The notes beneath the pieces were generated by a model. The model was not told the origin of the DNA. It searched no databases and was given only the letters and a program-made list of their open reading frames with translations. A program made the translations under genes and the position numbers. Shown here one piece after another: positions 32,467-45,900 of a stretch of 64,000 bases of DNA. Source of the stretch: Himantopus leucocephalus (Eukaryota; Chordata; Aves; Charadriiformes; Recurvirostridae); assembly GCA_003993805.1 (NCBI GenBank), contig RSEF01000004.1, forward strand, positions 19,000,571 through 19,064,570. Direction: 5' to 3'. Position 1 is the stretch's first letter; the number at the start of each line of letters is the position of its first letter.

Positions 32467-35400
32467 CTGCGTGAAGAAAACGTTACATATTATTCAGTTG
32501 TAAGAGAATGATTCTTAACTAGTGGAAAACACCAGAGAATGAACATTTGGGTGAACTTCTAAGCCCAGTCCATGGACAGCATGAGTATGACAGACCTGTG
32601 ACTGCACAGACATGATGCAGTCATTTGTGTTTTTAAAACACACGGGCAGAGTACAAAGAAGAGTAACTCGTAAGGCTGAGAAGTCTCCGCTTGCAGAGAT
32701 GACCTTACCTGGCAAACTCACCCCTGTGATCAGTGTCCCCCCTGCTGACCAGGTTAATTTCTGCTCTGAAATGAGGTAACACTATACCTACCCACTCAGT
32801 AAACTCCTCTTTACTCCGTTCCTTGTTTGTGAGTGTATGAGGGGCGGGTGACACAGCCCAGCCACTCACTGTGTTCACCAAACTGTACCAGCACAGCAGG
32901 ACGCAGTAGGCTCCAGGTCGTACCGGGGGTTTCCTGCCACGCGAACCCTGGCCAAGCCTTGTCATACATGAATGCTTGAAGTTAAACTCCTAAAGTGATA
33001 AGCAGTGACCTTCATCGCCTTTTAACAGCTTTCAAAATGCCTGAAAGCTTGTCGCTTCCAGTGCACCTAAATGGACACATCTGACCTCACATATTTCGTA
33101 AAAAATTATACTAAATGTGATGTTGCACATTCCACTAAACCAACATCTCCTGCCCTCTCTGACCCCACTTGGGAACCTCTCTGTACAAATGGAGTCATTA
33201 AATGGAAGTGCTATGAGACAAAAAAGCAGCAGGATGAACCGAGCAGCTGGATTCTGTATGGGTAACCGGGACGAGTGGAGGCAGCACTGTGTGGCAAACC
33301 TGAATTGTGCCATCCTGTGTGCTCGTCCCCACTCCAGTGACACTGTGCTTTTGCAGAAAGGAGGAAAAACCACAGTTCCCATGTCTACGCAGCTGGCTGC
33401 CGGCTCACCAGCAATACCCCTCGTGCAAGACTATGCCACTGCACTTAGCACTATTCCCTCGCCTTCAGATTATAATCTCAGTAACGTCCATCTAGTCCCA
33501 CAGCCATCAGGTGGAACAGTGTCCAGCAGTAAGCATGTAATTAATAGCTGGTGATTACATGTGTCAGGACAGAATCAAACTTGCCCAGGCTGGCTGGGTT
33601 AAACTAATAAAAAGTCAAAACCAGCAAACATTATGCTGGTGATACACCACAGGTGTATCACTGACTATACCCTATGAGCAGCTGAAGTGAACAGATGATG
33701 TTTTTGATGGAGAATCATCTGAAAATCTATACATACCATACCAACATTCTCCTCCATGGTCACAGATAAACATTCCAAATGCCATACTCTAAAGGACATC
33801 TTTTCAACATGACCACTTACGTCTTTGCTAAAAACAGATGACATTTGAGTCATTGACTTTAGATATACTGCTGAGCCTGTTAAAGTTCTTGATTAAATTA
33901 TTAAGTTCCCAATTGCCTCTTTGGGTTGTCTTGCCCTTAATAGATGCCATTTCTTTTAAATTCACTTTTAATTCTGTAGGAATTTGCATACTTCCAGCAG
34001 TCTGAAAATAAATTGCTGTTCAGGTCCTCTTGAGAACTGTATGTACACTCTGTTGGTAGAAAGCATCTGCTTTCCCACACTCACATTTGTTTTCTATGGA
34101 AATGTGCAAGCTTCCTTCGGATCATCTGGTGCGCATGCTATTTGCATACTGAATTCTCTGTATGTTTTAATTTCACCTTAAAGGCAGCAATTTACTTTTG
34201 AAAGGTTAGAGACAAAGAACTTATTTAACAACAACAATACTCTTTGTCCTTTTAACCTTAATAACAAATAAGAAAGCTTTTACATTTCTATCCAGAAATG
34301 TGCTTATTTAAGAGAAAAATACCGTGACAGGCGAAGTCAGAGGCTGTAAGAAAACACATACACGGAGCTGCTACAGGCATCAGAAGCAATACTGCAAATA
34401 GGAAATGTGGGGCTCATTAGCATAGATCAGACTCAACTTCCCATCTCATCTGTTGTCATGTCTCCAAAATGACCAGAAAGAATTCTGTTTAGTCCCTTAG
34501 AGAGGTCCAACGTACTACAAACAAGCTTTAATTCATAAAGCATCTTTCAAAAGTGACCTGCCAGTATTTATACCCACACAATCAACCACGTTAGTTCATA
34601 ATTATTTAACTGGATCTTAACAATGTTTTTAAAATTCACTATGCATGCTGTCCGAAATCTCAACAAGCACAACTCTCCTCCTCCCTCACTTTCCGCCCTC
34701 TACCAACTGTCCCGCATCTTGACTGGAGCTGCTGGATTAGCGAGCCCAGCAGAAACAATCACAGACATCACCGTTACTCCTCAGGGAGCGAAGGGATGGA
34801 TAAAGCTTTTTTATGAAGAAGGAAAACAGGAGTATAACAAATAAATCTCATCAACTGCTTATATGTTGTGAAGCTTATATAGAAAGTGGGATATTGAATA
34901 ATGGTGGTGAATAGAAAGCCAGGATTACAGGACAAGGATTTCACAGAGCTACATGTCTTTGGTAAGTTTCACTTCTGAGACTTAATATTGCTTTCACCTT
35001 GACTGAAAGAAAAGCTTATAAGATTTTATACTGAACAAAGGAGGAGGGAAAAAAAATGGCTGGAAACTATAATGAATAATTCAGACTTCTGATCCCCTAT
35101 AATTCTTGCCTTGTAGATAAAAAGATCATAATGTCAGGTTTGATATAGAATCAAATAAAGTTTGTATTTTTAATTAACTCTTTGGAAATTTCCAATTAAT
35201 TAAGAGAAAATCTAGAGGGAACATAATTAAAATGTATGTAGTTTTAAAATAAAAGTCAAATCTGCTGGCCAGCACCAGGCTTACTGGAAGCACAGACCTA
35301 TATGCCAGATTTAAGAAATTAAGTCAGCATTGCCAATTTTAGTTTTTCATTTGCCTGGGGAAGTTATTTTTTGAATCAAAGCATAAAGACAACTTGGTTT

Positions 35401-36871
35401 CCATCAGTCATCGTGATAATAAATAGGCAACTATAATTTTTTGCCTTAGCTTTTATACCTCTCGTACAGTTTTGGAAGACAGCATTATGGAGATTAACTG
35501 GCTAATATTAAGTTGGTATGGAGCATCGTGATATTTCTCAAGCAATAATGATGATTCTCTCATGATGTAGTTCAAAGGCTACACAACACCTAAGAGGAAG
35601 GACAGTGAAGAGGAAGCAAAATAACTTCAATACTAACCTCACAATTACTCCATTACCTTTTGACTTATTCCCCACTCAAATTACAAGCACAGCTAGTTCC
35701 TGGTGTAGAACATGGATCTGGTTTTGGCCGTGAAAATTAAATGTTAGCGTTAAGGGTGGAGGGAACATTTTGAGGAGACTGGTGAACTCTTAGATGAAAG
35801 TCAAGGCAGGGAAGCTGTTTTAAACAGTAGGGATGGAGACAGATCCGGGGGTTTCGCTGGAATATTTCTCCAAGGACTTAATGAGGAACTAGAATAGTAA
35901 GAACAGAGCACGTAGGTGAACAGCAGCAACAGACCAGAGGCAAGGAAAGAATGGGTTAATGAAAGACAAGACGCTGTGGGCTCAAAAGAAATCAAGTGAT
36001 GGAAGAATAGTGCAAGTTTGGTAGGTGGGACTGAGCAGTCATATTTTGTCTTTTGAAAATATCGATGGTTTGTCTCTGATTCATAAAGGGGATAGATAAC
36101 TTTTGTTTTATGGATGGAGGAAATCACAGAACAGGTGAGGTTGGCAGGGGCCTCTGGAGATTGTCTATCCCGACCCCCTGGCTAGGGGGGCAGCTAGAGC
36201 AGGCTGCTCAGGACTGTGTCCAGACAGGTTTTGAGTATCCCCAAAGAGAGAGTTTCCATGAGCTCTTTGGGCAGCCTGATTCTGTCTGACCACCCTCACA
36301 GTAAATATTATTTTTCTTAGGTTTAAAAAGAATTTGCTGCATTTCAGTTTGTGCCCTTGCCTCCTGTCATGTCACTGGGCACTGCTGAGACTCTGAAACT
36401 CAGTGAGACTCTGAGAAGAGTCTGGCTCCATATTCCTCATTCCTTCTCATGAGATATTTGCAGCCATGATTAATTTCCCCCTGGAGCTTTCTTCTCTCCA
36501 GGCTATGCAATCCAAGTTCTGTCAGCCTTTCCTTGTACGTCAGATGCTCCAGTCCCTTAATAGTTGTAGGGGCCCTTCACTGGACTTGCTCCAGGATGTC
36601 CATGTCTTTCCTATACTAGTCAGACCAGAACTGTACACGGCACTTGAGATACGGCCTCACCAGTGCTAAGTAGAGGGGAGGGATCACCTCTACTGACCTG
36701 CTGACCATGCTAATCCTGTGCAGCCCAGGATGCTGTTGGCCACCTTTGCTGTGAGAGTGCAGTGCTGGCTTGTACTCAATTTATCTGCCAGGACGCTGAA
36801 ATCCTTCTCTGCAGAGCTGCTTTCCCGCCAGGAAACCTCTACCCAGTTTGTACTGGTGCATGGGGTTATTC

Positions 36872-37111
36872 ACTCTACAATTACCTGAAAGGAGGTTGTA
36901 GCGAGGTGGAGGTAGGTCTCTTCTCCCAAGTAACAAGCAATAGGACAAGAGGAAATGGCCTCAAGTTACGCCAGGGGAGGTTTAGTATAGATATTAGGAA
37001 AAATTTCTTCACTGGAAGGGTTATCAAGCATTGGAACAGGCTGCCCAGGGAAGTGGTTGAGTCACCATCCCTGGAGGTATTTAAAAGATGTGTAGATGTA
37101 GTNTTTCTATG
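36872..37111 (+). mobile_element. younger CR1 LINE nested in the older copy
   Basis: A plus-strand CR1 end opens near ACTCTACAATTACCTGAAAG and keeps the close of the CR1 ORF: a plus-strand frame reads [20 protein letters not shown], then [20 protein letters not shown] and [20 protein letters not shown]. It breaks at the N at 37103 after GTAGATGTAGT and then shows only TCTATGATTC of the usual CR1 tail. Roughly 100 or more bases of CR1 3' UTR are therefore missing, probably lost in assembly. A possible 4-base target duplication, ATTC, flanks it. Confidence 0.9.
37103..37103. other. single-N assembly join inside CR1
   Basis: One N sits exactly where the nested CR1 loses its 3' UTR. This is consistent with a collapsed or unresolved repeat at a contig join. 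Confidence 0.85.
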
Positions 37112-38978
37112 ATTCTTCCCCAGGTGCAGGGCTTTGCATTTCCCTTTGTTGAGCTTCATGAGTTTCCTCTCTGCCCACTTCACCAGCCCGTTAAAGCACT
37201 GCAGCACAACCACCTGGCGTATCAAACTCTCCTCCTAATTTGGTACCACCTGAAAACTTGCTGAGAGTGCACTCCATCCCATAACCTTCAGATCATTAAT
37301 AGAGAGGTTAAACAGTATTAGCCCCAGTACCCTTAGGGTACTCCAAATAGTAACTAGCCTCCAGCTGGCCTTTGTGTTGCTGATCACAACCCCCTAAGGC
37401 CAACAGTTCAGTCACTTTTAAATCCACCTTACTGCCTCTGTAGGCTTTGATTTTAAAAAGTCACTGAAAAATACAAGCTAAGAGGATATGCTTGCACTTT
37501 TACCTAGAGAAGTAGCTATCACAATTTTGGCAGCAGTGAAAAGAAAACTACCATGTCCAATTAATACCTGTTTGGAGCCCATCTTCCCTTCATTTGAATC
37601 CATTGCCATCTGGTCAGTTTAGTCTGTTTAATCAAAGTTATTCATCATCCTTTATTTACAAATGAAAAAAGAAAGAACAAAAATCAGATCACTGAAGTAC
37701 AAACTACCTCATCTACAGCTTAAAACCCTGATATTTTATGAGTCTATTAGTTCTTTCCATAACATAAAATACTGATGCTGACAGGCAGTATTGCCACAAA
37801 GAAAGTCTAAAGATTTTTACTGTGCTTTTCATACCTGACAAGTGGCAGAAATATGCCACTTAAATGGAATGACAGGCAGAGATCTGACCTGCTGTAATGT
37901 GTCTTTCCATTTCGACCATATCTGGGAACAATGAGGCAGTTTAACTCTAGAACTCTTCTTTCCTAGGTTTTAAAAAGACAGCAAGAAAAAGGAGATTTCC
38001 TATAAGCTCAGAGTAGAAAAGGATTTTGTTCTTTGTTGAGGTTATTCATGCATTAATTTGGGTTCCACTTTCGCAAAAAGCCCGTATTTAACTTGAAGCA
38101 TTTCTACTGATTTTTAAGTATATGTATAAGTTTCTGTGGACAGGAGAGCTTAGCTACCTCCAGTTGAGCAGTCATGTGCCTTTACACCTTGCTATAGAAA
38201 TACAGTTATGACACCTTTGCCTTCAAAGCAGTGTGCGAATGCCAGAAGTGACGGCATGATTCTTTTCAGCAGCAAACAAACAAAACGGATAAATGGACTC
38301 AGGTCTAAAAAAAATTCAACAGCATTGTCAGGATCAGTTATCAGTGCTGACTGCACTTCGTGGGAACAACATGGATAACAAGTCCTTGCTACCTGAAGCA
38401 TGGCAGCAACTGTCTGGCAAGCTTAAATTGTTGTGGAGCACACTGTCTTCTCTAATGGGGATCAGGTCAGGTGTTTCCTCGTTTCTATCCCTATTGACAG
38501 CATTTCTAGTCTGAGGATGGAGTTACTTAAAGCTTATCTCAGATCTGACCAGCTCCTACCTGATACTGGATTGAGTGACTGAAAAGTTGTGTCCTGTGAT
38601 ACAGCACCCTATTGAACCAGTGGCACTGCCTAATTTGGTCTTCAGGACACACTTAAGAAAGGAGAGGAACAGAGTATCAGGGCGACAGTCCGATTAGTTC
38701 AATAAAAACTGAAGTCAAGGCCCAAAAAGTTCTTGTCTGTATGTTAGCAAGGACGTTTAGCTTATCTTGAGTGGCATCTGCAATGTACGGCAACTCAGCT
38801 CTGTTTCCACCGCTCAAGCCAAGGAGAAACTAAAGAAGCCCTTCAGCTGGAAAACTGGGTGCTCTCCCTGCCCCCCCTCCCACTCCTGCAGACCCTCGCT
38901 GCAGGGGAGCGCTGCCCGTGGGGCCTGCAGCCGCTGCACGTCGGTTCTCTGGGGCCAGTGCACTGTTAACAGCAATGC

Positions 38979-39052
38979 GCTTACCTTCTACAGTGCTATC
39001 GTGTGGGCAAAGGGCACTTACCTTCTACAGTGCTATGGTGTGGGCAAAGGTG
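38979..39052. repeat. 37-base tandem duplication
   Basis: TTACCTTCTACAGTGCTAT followed by GTGTGGGCAAAGG begins at 38981 and again at 39018, with a few substitutions. Period is 37 bases, two copies. Confidence 0.85.
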
Positions 39053-41453
39053 CAATAGCATTCGACAGCCATACATAATCATTCCTCACTATGTTTACTT
39101 TGCACAGGTCACCCCTTGTCATGTAAATTTTCCAGACAGGAGTAGGGTAAACAGGAGAAGACCAGAAAATAAAAGCTCTCCTGAAATGTGAACAGGATTT
39201 TCCTCATCTAGGCAGATGCCGTAGTAAAAATGAGATCCCTTGTAACCTCAGCAGATTCATTTTACAGCAAGACTGCCGTGCCCACTCCCCTGTCTTCCAA
39301 TACACACACATGCTCCTGCAGAAAGAATGAGTTCCCTTTGAGCATTATAAACACTAGACAAGGCTCGATCTTCCCTGAGTAAATTTATAAAAAATAGCTT
39401 TTTTGGCGTCATGATTTTATCTCTTTCAATCACACCAACACCACCAGCACCAACACATGAGGTTCCAAAACAATCCTGAGGCGGCAAAGGATATGTCGCA
39501 GCTAGTGGTGGTCTGTCACAGCCAAACAAGTGGTAACTGTCCTGCCTTTAATTACATGGAAATAAAGCCATTTCCATGTTTGGTAGAAGGGGCTTCCCTC
39601 ATACAAAGGGTCAAAACCCCATGACTGTAACTGTAGTGCAAACCCAGGGAAGGCAATTTATTTCTTTACTTAGTATTAATGGGATGGGAATCTGGCCACC
39701 AGGGATTGGGATGCTGTGAAATATGCAGTAAACAATGATTTCATTTATATGAAGAATGAATACTATATTAAATTTGAGTTAAATATTAAATGAAGAATGC
39801 ATTAAATATTAAGATGAAGATTCTACACACGTATTATTTGTTGCAGACAAAAATAACTGCATATATAGTTGACATTAATTCATCCACCATTTCAGAGGCT
39901 TCATGTCCTTTAGGCAATGTCACAAATCCATACACAGTCCCAATTGCTGGATTTTGTATTTTTGTGCGGTATATAGACCCAAGAATTTTACTTCCATGCA
40001 AGTGCCACGTTGTACATTTGTGACTACACCTCATAACCGAAATCCTGCTTTCCTCTATAGCACAGTATCAAGATCATTTGTTTGGCTTATAAAACATTCT
40101 TCAAACAGCTTTTGGCTCTTCTGCAATGTATCTTCCATAGGAGATAATTTCCTGGAGAACTGGAATCTCCTAAAAGAAGGGGACAAAGGGCGCATGGTGG
40201 AAGCAGGAATCCGAGATGCCTCTGAAGCATTTTATTAAAGTTTTTCGCTCTCTGGTCCCCTTCTTGTGCCCTTCTCTCCCTTGCCTCTCTCCTTGATGAC
40301 AGTCACATCAAGAGCGAAATTTTGGTTTTAGGCCATCTCCAGATAGATGACGGCTGTGCATGTTAGTCCTCGGAGGGTAATTAAATGCAGCATCTGAAAA
40401 TTGTATTGTACTTCATTCTCCCTCCATATGGCTAAACTTTCTTTTCCCATAACTAATCTGACATTTGCCGATTGAAGATTGTGTAGTGGAATATGCACTA
40501 AATTTATGCATAAAAGGTTACATTAGAAATTACTTAGGAAAAAAATTACAAACTGCAACATAGGTTCTGAGGGCATGATACTTTCTCCTAATTTCTTTCA
40601 GTGTGATGACAAAGTTTTCTGTGAATTTTCTGTGCCCTGAAACAACTTTCCTAAATTCATTTTTCCCGGTGTGACTTAGCAATATTGTCAGATTAACTAA
40701 TCTGTTGGCACAGTTACTGTTAAAGGAAATATTCTACTGCAAAACATCAGACCCTGGAGGACACTGAGATGATGAGTTTTATGATCCCTGGTAACGGACA
40801 TGCATAATCACAAGTATTTACTCTTTAAGCTGAATAAAATTCATTAAATAAACTTTTCTTCATGTCAAAATCTCTTCTTTGTTTAGACAGATGAGAACAG
40901 TGTTATATCTCTCAAGACTGCATCCCTCTTCACAAGTCATGTCCTTCAATACAAAGACCTTCACATCAAAATCAATCAAAACTTAAGCCACCCTTCATCA
41001 CTCGAAGCTATTTCACTAAAAACAAGATCAGATATGGGCAGTTGTTACAATCACAACAAAAATCCTTGGTAGTGTATGAAAGGGATACTCAAAATCGCCG
41101 AAACCTTTGCCCCTTATTTTGCCAAGATATTCTCAAGAGGAGATACTTGTTCCCAGAGAGCTTCCTTGAAGAGATTTATGTGTTGTAGAAAATTTTAATT
41201 AGTGAATTCCTTAGCTTCTTGAGTGAGATTAATAAAGTAAAAATCCAGTTGTGTTCTGGAGAAATTTTTGCAGTTGTATTTATGGGAAGTAAATGACTTA
41301 ATTAAATATCTTAGTCTGCAGCAGTAATTTCCACACATAGGTCATTTTAGGAAGGAGGCCATATTTTAACTGCCTACACAGTTCTAGTATATTCTTTGAG
41401 AAAGATCCTCCCTTGAAAAATCTTCATAATGGAGTGATTTTACATCCAAGGTA

Positions 41454-41495
41454 ATTTCACAGAGGTTCCAGTACTTTCTCAAGCCTCTGTGAAAT
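41454..41495. repeat. perfect 12-base inverted repeat (hairpin)
   Basis: ATTTCACAGAGG at 41454-41465 is the exact reverse complement of CCTCTGTGAAAT at 41484-41495, with an 18-base spacer. The stem is too short for a usual microRNA precursor. It may be a chance palindrome or a terminal-repeat remnant. Confidence 0.7.
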
Positions 41496-42848
41496 CTTAA
41501 GTTCAAAACTCACCTGAAATTTCACATAGAGACTTCAGATCTCATAAAAAACAAATGTGTACAGGAAATTTCAAATCACAGTAAGCTTTCTGTGTTGAGT
41601 GACAGAATTAATTTAACTCAACACCAACACACTGTGCTACAGTACTCTCCTCATTGGTTTCATCTTCTACATCTGCCGGCTCAGTGTTGTCTTCCTCTTT
41701 CTTGGCTGTAACCCTTCTCAGGTCAGATACTACCAGAAGGTCAGCAACCATGACATCAAGGGATTTGGGTTATTTTCTCTGATCTGACAGAATTTTTTGG
41801 TATGATGTTGTGTCTGAAGCTTTTCGATTCAATGTTTTCATGAAAGTTTGAATTATTTTTTTGAAGACAACTGATTTGGTAGTGTATTTGGGACTCTGCA
41901 ACTTCTGTTTCTCAACATGGATCTTCCAAAGGGTCCAGGGAAACTGAAATCATATTAGCTGATAGGATAGGTGCACTGAGAAAGATCCTCGCTGTATTCT
42001 GTCTTCCTACTGCTTCTGATAAATTCTGAAATATTCATCTATCTTGTATCTCACCCCATCAAGGGCAACTCTTGTTCATCACTCAAGGCCCTGTGGAAAT
42101 ACCTCTTATGCTGCTTATGCCTAAGGTCACCACCTCCAAGAAGAGACATGAGGTTTTGCTAACCTGAGAACAAACAGGTACCGCTGCTATCTCTGCTCCG
42201 ATACTCTAGAGAGCCCAAAAGAATATGAATTTATGTTAACTGCTCAGATGGGTAAGCTTCTTGATAACCATCACATGCTTTTCACTGACACACAACCACC
42301 TTTTCAAAAGACACCAGTATTTCTTAGTCAATTCTTAGCTCAGAAAAGTTAAGCAAACAAGTGAGTGCACCTGGCTATACTACCAGAGCTGACTGCCTTT
42401 CCCCACTAACATTCATGGTTAAATTTCCTTCAGCCTACAATGCAACCAGCTCCTATCCCACATAACATGGTCCCATCACAATACCATCCTCATTTCCAAC
42501 TTCACATATGCTCTCTTTACTTTCGGTACCTCCTTGCTTCTTGGCAGTTGTGGATGCTCTCACTGTAGACCTACAAGTCCACATCAGGTATATCAAAATC
42601 AGCCCTATCAAAATTGACTTCCAGACTAGCATCCTTCACTGAGTTTCACAACACCTGAAGTCACTTTCACAAAGACCATTAATAATAGTAATCTTACATT
42701 TATTCTTACTTTTCCAAACCTTATGCAGGAATTACAAATGCTTCAGCGCTGTCATACAGTTTGAAGGCATATCCACATCATTAACAAGCAGCTCTTCAGT
42801 GATCTTTGCATCACGTGCCTAATCCCTGTGACACAGGAGACAATATCT

Positions 42849-42948
42849 NNNNNNNNNNNNNNNNNNNNNNNNNNNNNNNNNNNNNNNNNNNNNNNNNNNN
42901 NNNNNNNNNNNNNNNNNNNNNNNNNNNNNNNNNNNNNNNNNNNNNNNN
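42849..42948. other. assembly gap (100 N)
   Basis: Exactly 100 unresolved bases, the conventional size for a gap of unknown length, inside intron 4. Confidence 0.99.
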
Positions 42949-45900
42949 AGTGATTTGCACCGGGATGGTACTTTGCCGTATTATGACCCGATCCAAATCC
43001 ATCTGTAGCCCAGAGCAAATGCATCACAGCTCTGGATGACACCTTCCCCCTGCAAGGCTGGAGCTATCAGTTGCTAGTGCCTTAGAAACTGTACTACCAG
43101 CATCTGGGCTAAAAAAGCCCAGCGGGGTGGTCCCCAACTCCCAAAATCTTGCTGTTTGAACCGTAGCGTAACAGTATTCTACGAAATGCACTTGGGAACA
43201 TCTTGGTGCCTGTGGGGCCCTGAAAAGCACCGGTGGCTCTCTTCCTCTCCCAGATATGTGATTTGTATTGCACCGGCACCGTTAATCCTGGCTTAGTCAG
43301 CTGTGAAAAAAAGACATACGCTCTTGTGCAGCTTTTCTTTTACTGAGTTAGGACTTCTTCCCTTGTAAATGAACTTATGAGACACCAGAACTATCACGCT
43401 GTCTCTGGTGATGTACAACGCCTGTTTGCACAGTGGTATTGTGCTATTACTATTCATTTTGATAGTGTGTTTCCGTCCTCTCCCTGCAGTTGGTTCATCT
43501 GAATTGTCGCCAAGATGGTTGCCTTGGAAACTAATTAAGGAAAGCCTTTGGTTGGAAGCAGAGTTTCAAGCATTAAACTATTTGAGAGACAGATGCAGAA
43601 ATTAAGGTAATGTCTGCAAAGATGAAAGGGTTTATCCTTTATACGGAGAAGAAAGAACCACATTAAATGCTAGGACTGTAACAAAGCAACCTCTATACAA
43701 CACTGATTTTTAAAACCTGGAAGAGATGTGCGAGTGAGGGATTTTAAAATCAGCCAGGAGCTTAGAAGAGGCGAAAAAGATTCCCAGAGCTATTAGGGAT
43801 GGAGAGATGGACAAATACAGTGGGACAAAAAACTCAGGAGATCACACGTTGAGCAAATTCTAGCCAGCTCTCCCCTTCCCTCAAATACTCTGTACCTTTA
43901 AAAGACTTCTTGTGAATGTCGTTTTTGAAAAATACCAATACAGCTAACGGAAGACCAAATCCTCTCTCTACAGTCCAGGTATGGCACAAGAAGCATCGGT
44001 GTCTGCATTTGCTTCCAAAATACATCAAATGTAGGAGTGACAGGCTATCGCAAATGGCCCTCAGGCTCAACTTTTCTACTGAGACTGTCAACAAGGGTAA
44101 CAATTAGTACCAGCTGCAGAAGCAGCTCATACAATGCGGACACAGGCTAAATAATGAGTGGCACCCTCAGAGGGCTTTCTAAGGGCACACACACACGCAC
44201 AAATTCTGTGCGTTGAAAAGCTGCAAAGAAAGGCGAACTATGCGGCAAATTGTGCTTTTACAGCTACCTATTAACTGAAGTTCAAAGCAAATACAATCTC
44301 TCCTATGAGCACAATGCTATCAATTTAAATATTGTCTCCAGAATGATGTTCAGGATAATGGTTGACTCTATCCTTGCAGCAGCGTAACTGAGAAAAGATT
44401 TTGGTTCTCTGTACATTTTAATGGCAATGCAGAGGTTGCCATATAAATATGCCTGTAACCGCATAAAAGCATACTAAAAATGTTGTGGTAAAAATATGCA
44501 AAATATCAAAAGCAAATGCATGCGTGTGCATTGGTGTGTGCATTTATATCCCATGAATTGTCATAAAACATAAAATGAGTAATTGCTACTATCACAGAAA
44601 AATGAAAACTCTAATGGTGACTTCAGGTTCAGATGCCTCTGGCGTAAGAAACCAGAGCTGCTTGGCAGCGGTCTTCTACATGCAGCAGCTTGCACGTTTA
44701 CGGGGAGACATTTTGCATTAGTTATTATTATTACTGATCAGATACATTTAAAACTGTGCTTTAATGTCTTTTGAACACTTTTAAGCTTTGTGTGCCATCA
44801 CCTCAGTCATTCTGCAGGATGACTAATACTCTGTTAAATCCCTGTCATTTGGAACCTGCCTTGCTTTATGAAGTCTGGATGACGGCTTTGGAGAGACATT
44901 ACTATTTACAAGCTAGAAATTCTCTCCTTAGGTATGTGCGAAATGTGCTATATGTGGGGCAGATTAACCCAAGATGTTACTTCTCTCTGCTTTAGCAATC
45001 CATCTCTGGCCCTTTATTACTTTCACAGCTGATAGGAGCAGGCCCTTTAAGGCAGATACAGAGGTCGCTTTTGACACATGCTCATTTTTTACTTACCTTC
45101 CACTAGCTATGGTCTGACTGACGTAAGTTACTCCCCTTTCCTCCCCACACGCCCATACGGACCCGCGAGCTGCTGAAACTCTCTGGATGTGAAGGGCAAG
45201 AAGTGACCTTTCATTCTGCTTTAGATCCTGGTTTCAACAATACTCATGGGCACCTAATGAAGAAATGTCCTAAATTTTAACTTTCTAGTTCACTGGAAAT
45301 GTAAAAATGAACTGTACCAGTTTCTGAGTGACGTTACACAACACTGTACATATCAGACACGCTCTCGGAGCCTCAGTTGAACCCCCTCCTCTACACAGAG
45401 GATAAAAATCGGGCTGTGACACAGCCGTGGCACCGAGCCCTGGAGGACGCGGCAGTGGCACACTGCTCTGGAGGCTGTGCTCCGCGCACGCAGTACCTTC
45501 AGAGGACACGGCATCACTGGGGTTCGTAAGCAAAGCAGAAGCTGAAGCTACCCATAGCTCTGCTCCTCCTTCAAGCGTCCCACTGTGTTTATAGGCAGTT
45601 ATTACATTTTTAATTGCTACAGAGAATACAGGCAAACCCACACCAGACTGTTTATAATGTAACACACAAACCAGGAAGCTTACATGAAAGCGGCATTGAT
45701 TTTTTTCACTTACATTTTTCCTTGTTGTTTTTTTTTAAATGACTATTGGTCAATCAAATACTGCAGTTTTGTATTTCTTATGACACCCCAAATGTGAAAG
45801 CTGCTGGGCAGTGAGCACAGTCTGCTGAGATCTCAACAGGTCTGCGGAGGGACGCGGCGGTGGCTGTACTGAAAACCTGCAGCCCATCTTCCTAATCTCA

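Larger units (their letters stand above)
36124..37437 (-). mobile_element. older CR1 LINE, minus orientation, interrupted
   Basis: This antisense CR1 starts near AATCACAGAACAGGTGAGGT and runs through typical CR1 3' regions (GGCCTCACCAGTGCTAAGTA, AGGATGCTGTTGGCCACCTT) to about 36871. It resumes at about 37112 with CCCCAGGTGCAGGGCTTTGC and ends near AAATCCACCTTACTGCCT. It is diverged, with internal small duplications, and non-coding. The break in the middle is filled by the younger plus-strand CR1 listed separately, so the older copy predates it. Confidence 0.9.

Noticed and set aside
42752..43042. Open frames spanning the 100-N gap
   Set aside because: They are translated through unknown bases and are artefacts.
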